Source: CAZASK01 sp964487845 (GTDB taxonomy: Bacteria > Chlamydiota > Chlamydiia > Chlamydiales > FEN-1388). Taken from it: DNA of 8,234 bases. The DNA lies in the NCBI GenBank assembly GCA_964487845.1, contig CAZASK010000043.1:1-8234 (forward strand), in the 5' to 3' direction. A program made the position numbers and the translations under genes. The notes under the pieces are model-generated. The model saw nothing but the letters and a program-made list of their open reading frames with translations. It did not search any database and was not told the DNA's origin. Shown one piece after another: positions 1 to 6,083 of this stretch (positions within the stretch are counted from its first letter, which is position 1; each line of letters opens with the position of its first letter).

Positions 1-167
1 GCTAGCCAAGCTGGATTGTCATATTACGTAATGATTGGCGGAGTTAGGGATTAAACATTACGGTTGATGTGCAAAAGCGAGCTCCTCGTTCTGTTACAAC
101 GATAGCTTCTGTATCGGGAGGGGGATCTGCGTCTGCTACTGCAACCAGCACAGCAACCGTAAGATAA
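1..167 (+). pseudogene. Possible C-terminal remnant of an unrecognised protein gene, apparently frameshifted
   Basis: Frame 1 is open from the window edge to a TAA at 52-54 and ends SYYVMIGGVRD. One base further on, frame 3 continues as LNITVDVQKRAP and then a Gly/Ser/Ala/Thr-rich tail, ending at TAA 165-167. The two pieces join smoothly if one base is missing after position 51, which suggests one reading frame broken by a -1 change near 51. A C-terminal Gly/Ser/Ala/Thr-rich low-complexity tail is visible but I recognise no family. The alternative is that the frame-1 protein simply ends at 54 and the rest is non-coding. The gene's start is outside the window. Confidence 0.3.
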
Positions 168-180
168 CAAACCAACTCAT

Positions 181-208
181 CTTAGAGGGTTTTTAAAGAC
201 CCTCTAAG
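181..208. terminator. Hairpin at the 3' end of the pseudouridine synthase gene, possibly a bidirectional terminator
   Basis: A perfect 10-bp stem (CTTAGAGGGT at 181-190 pairing with 199-208) encloses an 8-nt loop, TTTTAAAG. It overlaps the TAG stop of the minus-strand pseudouridine synthase and lies just after the plus-strand remnant, so it could end transcription from both sides. Neither flank has a long T-run, so termination by this hairpin alone would be weak. Confidence 0.55.
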
Positions 209-899
209 TCTTGTACGAGACCACCATCCATTTCCCGACAGGGAGCGAGCCGAGTTGGATATTGCCAATTCTGACACGTTTCAGTGATGTAATCTCGAGT
301 CCTATAAGCTCGCACATGCGTCTTATCTGGCGGTTCTTCCCTTCTCTGAGTATGATAGTGATGGCATTTTCACCGGCACGTTTTACATGAGCGCGCTTGA
401 GTGGCTCTCCATCTAGTTTGAGTCCAAAGCGTAATTTTTCCATGGCTTTTTCGGAGATAGGGTGGCTAAAGCGCACTATATATTCCTTTTCGACTTCTGA
501 GTCAGCTCCAATGACTGACTGGGCAACTCGGCCATCAGATGAGAGGAGTAAGAGCCCTTTAGAGTTGACGTCGAGTCTTCCAACGACATGTAATGTGTGA
601 GGATCGATAGGATCTCCTGTGTCGTAGCGATTTTCTGGGGTGATCAAATCGCGAGCTTCTTGATACCCATCTTGTGGCAAATTGGAGACGATACCGAGTG
701 GTTTATTGAGGGCGACAGTAACTCTTTGTAGTTTTTTATTGTCAAATTCGATCTGGGCATTTACAGGCGCCTTTGTTCCTTGCTCAGTCACCAGTGTCCC
801 GTTTACGCGGACGCGGCCTTCAGCTATGTAGCGCTCTGCTTCTCTTCGAGAGCAGAGTCCTCGTCGGGCCATTAATTTTGAAACTCTTTCCTCTTCCAT
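204..899 (-). CDS. rluF: RluF-type 23S rRNA pseudouridine synthase
   Basis: This cytosolic enzyme isomerises uridine to pseudouridine in ribosomal RNA; E. coli RluF acts on 23S rRNA U2604. From the ATG at 899 it is 231 aa. An S4 RNA-binding domain (about 5-45, with CSRREAERYI) precedes the RsuA/RluB/RluE/RluF catalytic domain. The catalytic Asp is D110 in GRLDVNSKG, and the signature KNRQIRRMCE is at about 189-198. IRRMCE and the ending RIGNIQLGSLPVGKW resemble RluF more than RluB, RluE or RsuA. There are roughly eight extra residues before GRLD compared with E. coli RluF. A GTG at 917 would add six residues, but neither start has a clear ribosome binding site. I chose 899 because family homology begins just after it. 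The gene lies 43 nt behind the reductase and may also have its own promoter. Family assignment is firm; the exact target uridine is inferred. Confidence 0.85.
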   Translation of the reverse strand: MEEERVSKLMARRGLCSRREAERYIAEGRVRVNGTLVTEQGTKAPVNAQIEFDNKKLQRVTVALNKPLGIVSNLPQDGYQEARDLITPENRYDTGDPIDPHTLHVVGRLDVNSKGLLLLSSDGRVAQSVIGADSEVEKEYIVRFSHPISEKAMEKLRFGLKLDGEPLKRAHVKRAGENAITIILREGKNRQIRRMCELIGLEITSLKRVRIGNIQLGSLPVGKWMVVSYKT

Positions 900-905
900 G
901 CAGAG

Positions 906-934
906 AGTGTAGCACACTGATAAGAAATTGAAAA
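906..934 (-). promoter_or_regulatory. Candidate weak promoter for the pseudouridine synthase
   Basis: Read on the minus strand, TTTTCA (929-934) and TACACT (906-911) are 17 bp apart, each matching 4 of 6 sigma-70 positions. Transcription would begin near the ATG at 899, giving a leaderless or nearly leaderless message. That would fit the missing ribosome binding site. It is only a weak match in AT-rich sequence and could be chance. Confidence 0.25.
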
Positions 935-942
935 GGCTTCTG

Positions 943-1706
943 CTATGTTGACAATGGGATATGCCTCATAGAAAGAGCAATCGAGTGTCCGCCATCTACC
1001 GTGAGTATTTGTCCTGTCATCCAAGCTGATTCATCAGTCGCAAGAAAAAGCGCTGCAGATGCCTGATCGTGTGCAAGTCCTGCGCGTCCGAGAGGGATAT
1101 CTTGAATAGCAGGATCAGATCCAGAGCTTTCTTCATAGGGCGTATACCCGGGTGCAATCGCATTTACTCTTATTCCATGGGAGGCGAGTTCTAAAGCCAT
1201 AGTTTGAGTGAGCATATTCAATGCAGCTTTGCCAGAGGCATGAGCGATTCGATTCATTGAAGGGCGAGTTCCAGAAATGGATGAGACATGAATAATATTG
1301 CCTTTCGTTTCCTTTTTAAGCATGTCCTTAGCAACAAGCTGTGAGAGGAAAAATGGTGTTATTACAGTGACTTGTAAAAGTTTTTCAAAGTCATGGGGCG
1401 AGAGTTCAAAAAAACCCAGTGTGTTATATCCACCTGCATTATTAACCAATATGTCCACGTGACCTAATCCACCTATACATTCAGCGTAAAAGCGTTGTAT
1501 GCCTTCGCTTGTGGAAAAATCTGCATAAAACGCACTACACCTCCCACCCGCCTTTTGAATAGTGTCTACAACTTCTTCTGCCCCATTTTTATCGGTTCGG
1601 TAGCTAATTGCTACTTCAGCACCTTCTTGTGCAAACAATACAGCAATTGCTTTACCGATGCTGCGATTAGCTCCTGTGACGATTACTTTTTTCCTGTTAA
1701 TTTCAT
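943..1706 (-). pseudogene. Short-chain dehydrogenase/reductase (SDR), frameshifted near its start
   Basis: SDR enzymes are cytosolic NAD(P)-dependent oxidoreductases. The natural start is the ATG at 1704-1706, which has AAGGA 9 nt upstream. It reads MKLTGKK and then meets TAA, because the A-run (T 1687-1692 on the plus strand) has six bases. With seven it would continue VIVTGANRSIGKAIA, the cofactor-binding TGxxxxIG motif, into the long open frame, giving a normal 254 aa. Other motifs are intact: NNAG (repaired residues 89-92), catalytic Ser143, Lys160 in the second half of YxxxK, RVNAIAPG, and VDGG near the C-terminus. The active-site Tyr156, however, is His: CAT at 1240-1242, where TAT would be Tyr. 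Without the repair, translation could start only downstream (for example TTG 1638) and would lose the Rossmann start. It follows the repressor by 31 nt, so it is probably co-transcribed. Substrate unknown. A sequencing error or transcriptional slippage could rescue the frame but not the Tyr. Confidence 0.8.
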
Positions 1707-1737
1707 CTCTTTTTCCTTATAAAAATCATTAATTTTT

Positions 1738-2370
1738 TCAACCAAAGCAAGTTTTCGAAGAAGTCTGGTGAATGTTTAGAAACTGAAAAGAGCCGTGTGG
1801 GGCTTGTAGCAGCTGTTCAATAAGTGATGGAAAAGCATGTATGCGCCTTCTGAGATCTTCTTCTTTCCATGGATAAATTCCCATATCTGTAAGAAATTGA
1901 ATCCCAGAAAGCAGAAATTCCGCGCACTCAAGAGGTGTCTTGGTGTGAAAGGTGCCCTCATCACACCCTTGTTGGATGATATCTGCGTAGAGTGGAGCTT
2001 GTTTTATCAAAGCAGTGGCAAGAAGTTGACTGTGCAAGGCACTATGAGCTGGTTGATGAAGCTGCTGCATTATCTTTTCATTTTCTTGAGAAATGTTTCC
2101 CGCCTTTACTAGAAGCTGTATTTTCTCCAATGCGCCTTTTGAAGAATTGTGTACCAGGGCACGCATCTGTTTATGATTTTCATCAACAATGTCTTCAACA
2201 ACAGCTTCAAACAAAGCTTGTTTCGACTTAAAATGATGATATATAGTGCCCTTAGCGATGTCTAACTCATCCATGATGTCTTGCATGGTTGTTTTTTCAT
2301 AGTCTCTTGTTAAGAAGAGAGTACGGGCTATTTTTAGAATTTCTTTTCTACGATCTGCGGCTTTTGTCAT
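1738..2370 (-). CDS. TetR-family transcriptional repressor
   Basis: This is a DNA-binding repressor of 210 aa. The N-terminal TetR helix-turn-helix spans about residues 9-55; TTMQDIMDELDIAKGTIYHHF is the signature helix-turn-helix, with recognition helix KGTIYHHF. The C-terminal half is the variable ligand-binding and dimerisation domain and does not reveal the inducer. I chose ATG 2368-2370 because AAGGGA sits 9 nt upstream and the family alignment starts there; an upstream in-frame start at 2403 would lie inside the palindrome. The gene is divergent from the FAD monooxygenase across a perfect inverted repeat holding a GACCGAC/GTCGGTC core. It therefore very probably represses both itself and the monooxygenase, being released by a substrate or drug-like ligand (inference). 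Its likely minus-strand transcript continues into the reductase 31 nt downstream. Confidence 0.92.
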   Translation of the reverse strand: MTKAADRRKEILKIARTLFLTRDYEKTTMQDIMDELDIAKGTIYHHFKSKQALFEAVVEDIVDENHKQMRALVHNSSKGALEKIQLLVKAGNISQENEKIMQQLHQPAHSALHSQLLATALIKQAPLYADIIQQGCDEGTFHTKTPLECAEFLLSGIQFLTDMGIYPWKEEDLRRRIHAFPSLIEQLLQAPHGSFQFLNIHQTSSKTCFG

Positions 2371-2390
2371 GTATTTAGTCCCTTGTGGAA

Positions 2391-2435
2391 GCCATTGTAA
2401 CACTTGACCGACGGTCGGTCAAGTGTTACAATGGC
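2391..2435. promoter_or_regulatory. 45-bp perfect inverted repeat: TetR operator over two mirror-image divergent promoters
   Basis: The left arm 2391-2411 and right arm 2415-2435 are exact reverse complements (21 bp each) around the centre CGG (2412-2414). The inner part, TTGACCGAC CGG-centred GTCGGTCAA, looks like a TetR-family operator. On the plus strand TTGACC (2404-2409) and TACAAT (2427-2432) are 17 bp apart, a near-consensus sigma-70 promoter for the monooxygenase. By symmetry the minus strand has the same boxes, -35 at 2417-2422 and -10 at 2394-2399, firing toward the repressor. A repressor dimer at the centre would cover both -35 boxes. Sequence pattern is certain; function is inferred. 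Confidence 0.9.
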
Positions 2436-2449
2436 TGTTCTTATTGCGT

Positions 2450-2468
2450 TTTTGGCGAGGCGCCAAAA
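2450..2468 (+). other. Small stem-loop in the leader of the monooxygenase mRNA
   Basis: TTTTGGCG (2450-2457) pairs perfectly with CGCCAAAA (2461-2468) around a 3-nt AGG loop. It lies between the predicted transcription start (about 2439) and the ribosome binding site GAGGAG at 2474-2479. It could stabilise the 5' end of the message. No U-tract follows, so it is not a standard terminator. Confidence 0.45.
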
Positions 2469-2490
2469 GAGTTGAGGAGATAAAAAAAGA

Positions 2491-3642
2491 ATGGGAAGGC
2501 GAATTCTTATATCGGGAGCAGGAATTGCTGGTCTGACACTGGCATACTGGTTAAAAAAGAGAGGTTTTTCTCCCACAATTATCGAAAAACATCCCTGTAT
2601 AAGGGGAGGCGGATATAAAGTTGACGTGCGTGGTACAGCCTTGGAAGTTGCAAAGAGAATGGGGATATATCACGATCTCTTGGATGCAAATGTGAATCTT
2701 ATCCGCTCGAAGTGGATCTTTTCTGATCAGAAGGTTATTGAATGTGATGGAGCTCTTTTAGGATATTCTTCCGAAGGAGAAATAGAAATCAATCGATGGG
2801 ATCTTGCACATATTATATCCAAAAAAATAGGTGAGATCGAGGTTGTCTACGGTGACTCTGTCACAAAAATTGAGGAAAAGGTTGTCTATTTTGAGCATAT
2901 GGAGCCGCGAGAGTTTGATATTATAGTTGGCGCCGATGGGCAATACTCACATGTGCGGCGATTGGTATTTGGAGGGGATGTCAAATTTTTAAAAAAATAT
3001 GGCATTCAATTTTGCGTTTTCCCGATAGCAAATATTTTTGAGTTAGAGCGTTGTGAGAGCGTTTATTTTGATAGTGGAAAGCTCGCGACAGCCTATGCGG
3101 TCAGGGATCATTCGTATGCGTGTCTTGCCTTTCAATCTGATCAAGAACCTCTTTCTATAGAGAATACAAAGAGAGTATTTGAAAATGAGTTTCAAGGATT
3201 AGGGTGGCAAGTACCACTCCTTCTTTCTTATATGAAAAAGAGTGATGCGTGTTACTTCAGCTCTATTGCTCAAGTAAGAATGCCTTCTTGGTCTCAAGGA
3301 AGGATCGTGCTCATCGGTGATGCCGCTCATTCTGTTCAGTCAATGGGCACAAGTCTTGCTATGGTTGGAGCGTATGTATTAGCAAGAGAAATCGCAGAAA
3401 TGAAGGGGGATTATATCCGTGCTTTTGAGCAGTATGAAAAGGCAATGCGTAAGCTCGTTGAGGCTTCGCAAAAGCTCGCAGAAGCTCATCAAACCGCTTT
3501 TAGACATTCTTCATTACGTATGAAAATTGAGCTTTATTGTATGAGGATTTTTCCAAAAAAAATTATCCAATACTTCATTGAAAAGGAAAAAAGAAAAATG
3601 AAGGAGATCGCGAATAGTATGCGGCTAGAAGCTGTAAAATAA
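2491..3642 (+). CDS. FAD-dependent monooxygenase (group A, PHBH/TetX-like fold)
   Basis: This cytosolic flavoprotein probably hydroxylates an aromatic or polyketide-like substrate using NAD(P)H and oxygen. At 383 aa it has the usual family length. The FAD-binding GAGIAGL (GxGxxG, residues 9-15) is followed by E32, expected to bind the ribose. The DG motif is GADGQYSHVRR (147-157), and the GD motif IGDAAHS (275-281) binds the flavin pyrophosphate. The C-terminal tail is rich in Lys, Arg and Glu. ATG 2491 has GAGGAG 11 nt upstream, and homology starts at once. It is divergent from a TetR repressor that shares its operator, so it is probably inducible. TetR control of an enzyme in the broad TetX/PgaE class recalls drug-modifying or catabolic cassettes, but nothing here proves tetracycline or any other substrate. 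Downstream lies a methyltransferase scrap. Confidence 0.88.
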   Translation: MGRRILISGAGIAGLTLAYWLKKRGFSPTIIEKHPCIRGGGYKVDVRGTALEVAKRMGIYHDLLDANVNLIRSKWIFSDQKVIECDGALLGYSSEGEIEINRWDLAHIISKKIGEIEVVYGDSVTKIEEKVVYFEHMEPREFDIIVGADGQYSHVRRLVFGGDVKFLKKYGIQFCVFPIANIFELERCESVYFDSGKLATAYAVRDHSYACLAFQSDQEPLSIENTKRVFENEFQGLGWQVPLLLSYMKKSDACYFSSIAQVRMPSWSQGRIVLIGDAAHSVQSMGTSLAMVGAYVLAREIAEMKGDYIRAFEQYEKAMRKLVEASQKLAEAHQTAFRHSSLRMKIELYCMRIFPKKIIQYFIEKEKRKMKEIANSMRLEAVK

Positions 3643-3673
3643 TTCAGGCGAATTTGTCTAATGCCATTCGTAA

Positions 3674-3817
3674 AAATGCGTTATCAAAAACTATCCAACA
3701 GAAATCATTAAACTCTTTAAACGGATTGGGTTTTCAGGTGTCACGTTTTATGAAGACTGGAGCGGAAAGCCGCTTGGACTAGAGTCGAAAAGAATGATTG
3801 CATACGCAGGGAAATAA
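3674..3817 (+). pseudogene. C-terminal remnant of a probable class I SAM-dependent methyltransferase
   Basis: An open stretch of 47 codons between stops reads EIIKLFKRIGFSGVTFYED, then WSGKPLGLESKRMIAYAGK, and ends at TAA 3815-3817. The pattern of a short helix, GF..V..YEDW.G.PL...S.R.I..A.K, resembles the last two strands of many class I methyltransferases. There is no start codon context and no cofactor-binding motif, so the first three quarters of the gene are missing. It begins only about 30 nt after the monooxygenase stop on the same strand. It may be what is left of a methyltransferase that followed the monooxygenase. Two other frames are also partly open here but look less protein-like. 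The family call rests on pattern memory. Confidence 0.45.
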
Positions 3818-3844
3818 AGTAACGCATTATGGCCGTTCCATTTT

Positions 3845-4564
3845 TTACTCTAACTCTTGCTTTAAAATACTGTAAAACTGTTCTTTTGCCCTCCGTTCCA
3901 GCCAAGGGCAATGCCCACACTCTTTTAGCAAAATGAAACGGAATTCTTTTAAAATTTTGGCCAAAGGAGTTTTTACCCCTTCTGCAGGGTGGGAATCATA
4001 TTCACCGTGAATAGCAATCACAGGGCATTTAACCTTTTTACATGATTCTAAAAGCACTCCAGAGCTTCTCAATTCCTTAGCTTCTTTCCAAACTGCTTCG
4101 TAGATGTCATATCGTGCATCAATGGTTTTAGAATCATCAGCAATAGAGTCAAATGCCTCTGCCTTAGAAAATATGTATCCAAGCTTTGCAAAAAGGATAT
4201 TTTTGTTTTTAAGCTTAGAATCGCTTAGGGCTTCTTGTAAGGCAGTTATTTCTTTCCTTTCTTCTGGATTGAGACGACTTAACCGTGTTTTCAATAAGCT
4301 ATGCACATATTTTTCCTCAAATGGTCCGCTTCCAATAAGGATCAATTTTTTGACAAGTTTTGGATATCTTGAAGCAAAGATGAGCGCGAGCCAAGCTCCC
4401 CAGGAAAAGGCAATCAAAACAATAGGAAAAACAGCTTGCTTTTCAAGAAGGCTTTTTAGTTCTAGCAACTGGCCTTCTATAGATTTTTCGGTTTGAAAAG
4501 GCTCGAGGATTCCACAAATCGTTGATAGTTCCTTAGCTACAGGGGCCATTTCACCAGCAGCTCC
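3845..4564 (-). pseudogene. Alpha/beta hydrolase lacking its N-terminus
   Basis: Serine hydrolases of this fold cleave esters, amides or similar bonds. The long frame starts at an ATG at 4549, but homology continues upstream through GAAGE (4550-4564), the end of the family's HG-GPGA-GE loop, and then breaks. The first strands and the oxyanion-hole HGG are lost, perhaps 20-30 residues. From the ATG, 234 aa remain. The nucleophile Ser is in AFSWGAW (about 47-53), the acid Asp in HGEYDSHP (about residue 181), and the His in ECGHCPWLE (about residue 213). No ribosome binding site is visible upstream of 4549, and the sequence there is IS66 DNA. The gene is probably dead, though a truncated product is possible. 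It is convergent with the methyltransferase scrap (27-nt gap). Substrate unknown. Confidence 0.8.
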
Positions 4565-5186
4565 TGGAGTAACGGATCGTTATGCCGTATATGCCCACTT
4601 TCAGGATCATCAATACTGTCTGGCTCACCTCATTCGCGAATTTAAGGAATATGGAGAGCGCAATGGATTGGACAGGGTTATAGGTAAAGCCTTGGAAGAA
4701 GAGTTTCGTTTGAGTTGTAGGATCCACAGCGAATATCGAGCAGGTAAAATTCCCCTAGAGAAAAGGAATAAGCGACTTGGAGCCCGTAAACGCCGAGTGC
4801 AATATTGGTTGGAGGATGGTTTTGCTAATGGTAGTGATACACTGTCTAAGCTGTGTGACACGTTGCTCGATAATTTTATGAAACTTTGGCGATTTACTCA
4901 AATTTTGGGTATGGAGCCGACGAATAACATAGCGGAGAGGGACCTTCGAAAACTGGTGATCTGGCGTAGAAAAAGCTATGGGACCAGAAGCGATCGAGGA
5001 AAGAGATTTGTGGAACGAATTGCTACAGTAGCGCAGACAGTTCGAAAACAAGCAGGAAATGTTCTTTGCTATGTGCAACGAGCCGTCGAGTGTTTTTATG
5101 CGAGAGTTGTTCCACCATCCATTTCAGCGACGCTAGACTTCTAAACGTTTTTCACAAGACGCCGAAGGCGAGAGGTGAACATCTAC
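4562..5186 (+). mobile_element. IS66-family insertion sequence, 3' remnant
   Basis: This is the right part of an IS66-type element: the C-terminal part of its DDE transposase followed by about 42 nt of end sequence. On the left it stops at the broken start of an alpha/beta hydrolase, with no element end or terminal repeat there, so it was cut by a deletion. On the right the last bases probably run to the TAC at 5184-5186. Read inward that end begins GTAGATGTTCACC, and MBL-gene sequence resumes at 5187. The other end is missing, so terminal repeats and the usual 8-bp target duplication cannot be confirmed. Both edges are estimates. Confidence 0.7.
4566..5144 (+). pseudogene. IS66-family transposase, C-terminal half
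   Basis: IS66 transposases cut and rejoin the element's ends. The frame is open from 4566 and reads GVTDRYAVY, then HQYCLAHLIREF, matching the middle of the DDE domain. It then reaches MEPTNNIAERDLRKLVIWRR (4911-4970) and SYGTRSDRGKRFVERIATV. This is the family's most conserved block; NNIAER carries the catalytic Glu. It ends RKQAGNVLCYVQRAVECFYA and a short Pro-containing tail at TAA 5142. About 192 codons remain of roughly 500. The N-terminal DNA-binding and zinc-finger parts and the first catalytic Asp are gone, as are the accessory genes some members carry. The first usable start would be TTG 4668, without a ribosome binding site. It cannot be active. Confidence 0.88.
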
Positions 5187-5382
5187 GGAAATGCGAAAAG
5201 ACTATATAATCGCTATCTTCCAGATCAAGATTGAGCTGTTTAGCATTATGCAGGTAGACATCAGAATACCCTGTATCAAAAAGAACGTTGGTTCCTTTAA
5301 AACGAATAAAGGCAGAAAAACCCCATTCTGCAAGACAACCTACATCACTGGATGCATTTTCACAAAGAATCGTTATTTCCAT
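5187..5382 (-). pseudogene. MBL-fold metallohydrolase, N-terminal fragment cut by the IS66 element
   Basis: ATG 5380-5382 has an excellent ribosome binding site, AGGAGGAG, lying in the last codons of the lipoprotein gene only 4 nt upstream of this start. The fragment has the start of a metallo-beta-lactamase-fold enzyme: MEITILCENAS, AEWGFSAFI, NVLFDTGYSDVYLHNAKQL, then DYIVFSH. These resemble the RFAP-synthase-like MBL subfamily, which has LFDTG..D.F..NA..LG and SHGHYDH. The frame stops matching right after H64 or F65, where the metal ligands of SHxHxDH should follow. Translation instead runs about 11 codons into IS sequence to a TGA at 5152-5154. No metal site remains, so it is inactive. 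Full-length relatives have roughly 250-280 aa. It was the last gene of the operon starting at 8106. Confidence 0.75.
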
Positions 5383-5386
5383 AGTT

Positions 5387-6070
5387 TTAAAGCTCCTCCT
5401 TTTGGTATGCAATCGAACGATCTTCTTGGATATCGCTGATCCAATTATCTTTATCCCAAGAAGAAAGAAAGTTATTAGTGATTGGTAGATGCTTTTCCAA
5501 AGGATTTCCTGCTTGCCATTTTCCGATGAGTGTAGTGAATGGAATTTTGACTGTGAACGGCCCATCACCAAATCCACCAACTGCATAGGGTTGAAAAACT
5601 AAAATCAGAGACTCGTGATCTACCACAAATGCTTTGATTAGTCCTTGATCTAGGTGATCACGTAATGGATCAGGGGGTTGAAAGTAGTTGCAATCGCCAT
5701 TCTGTTTAAGGAAGTTTTCGCAATAGCTCCTTAAAAACTCCTTTTGACTAGGTTGAGGGAACAGATCATTAAGTGTAACTTCTTTGAAGGAACCATTTGT
5801 TTTGACATATGTTTTTCCTTCATATCGTATCCACCCATGAGGGAGATGGTCATATACAAAAATGTCTCCCATAAGGCTCACAACATTATCTGCAAATAAG
5901 ATAGCTCGCAAATGATAATTCATTTGAAAGGGTCCCTCATCTAACGTACTTTTTGTCAAAATATTGGTGATGAAATCCTTTTTGATTTCTTCAAGATTAT
6001 CAAATCCCTTATTCGAATCTGAAGAGCAAGCTGAAAGAATGAAAGGCAAAAACAGATAAACGAGCTTCAT
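5387..6070 (-). CDS. Exported lipoprotein with a DUF3298 (RsiV C-terminal-like) domain
   Basis: The ATG at 6068-6070 gives 227 aa, starting with a lipoprotein signal peptide MKLVYLFLPFILSAC. The lipobox LSAC puts the modified Cys at residue 15. Ser at +2 suggests sorting to the outer membrane rather than retention in the inner one. The body has a DUF4163/DUF3298-type layout: a middle region with YEGKTYVKTNGSF, and a C-terminal block LIKAFVVDHESLILVFQPYAVG then VKIPF, which is the DUF3298 signature. That fold is known from B. subtilis RsiV, where it binds lysozyme, and from PdaC, so contact with the cell wall or with a muralytic protein is plausible (inference). An upstream in-frame start at 6115 would overlap the preceding gene and spoil the signal peptide. 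It begins 13 nt after the RNNNPGN gene and ends 4 nt before the MBL gene, so it is in the operon. Confidence 0.8.
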   Translation of the reverse strand: MKLVYLFLPFILSACSSDSNKGFDNLEEIKKDFITNILTKSTLDEGPFQMNYHLRAILFADNVVSLMGDIFVYDHLPHGWIRYEGKTYVKTNGSFKEVTLNDLFPQPSQKEFLRSYCENFLKQNGDCNYFQPPDPLRDHLDQGLIKAFVVDHESLILVFQPYAVGGFGDGPFTVKIPFTTLIGKWQAGNPLEKHLPITNNFLSSWDKDNWISDIQEDRSIAYQKEEL

Positions 6071-6083
6071 AAAATATCCAGTT

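Noticed and set aside
900..917. Longer start (GTG at 917) for the pseudouridine synthase
   Set aside because: It adds six residues (MCYTLC) that do not look like the family, and it has no ribosome binding site. The ATG at 899 is where homology starts.
2371..2403. Longer TetR start at 2403
   Set aside because: It would place coding sequence inside the operator/promoter palindrome, upstream of the good AAGGGA site that serves the ATG at 2370.
2491..3642. Naming the monooxygenase tetX
   Set aside because: The general FAD motifs and TetR neighbour fit, but the GD-motif region and overall sequence do not let me tell TetX from many other group A monooxygenases.
4104..4496. 130-aa plus-strand frame opposite the hydrolase
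   Set aside because: It is the antisense shadow of the hydrolase, is Ser/Leu-rich, has no recognisable domain and no ribosome binding site.
4625..5078. Minus-strand frames opposite the transposase
   Set aside because: They are shadows of the strongly conserved IS66 reading frame on the plus strand.
5160..5170. CGCC-GAA-GGCG mini hairpin after the transposase as a terminator
   Set aside because: The stem is only 4 bp and no T-run follows; it is more likely part of the IS end.
5383..5586. Minus-strand frame 5152-5586 as one 144-aa protein
   Set aside because: Its first 68 residues lie inside the lipoprotein gene in another frame. The real start is the ATG at 5382, with a strong AGGAGGAG site.
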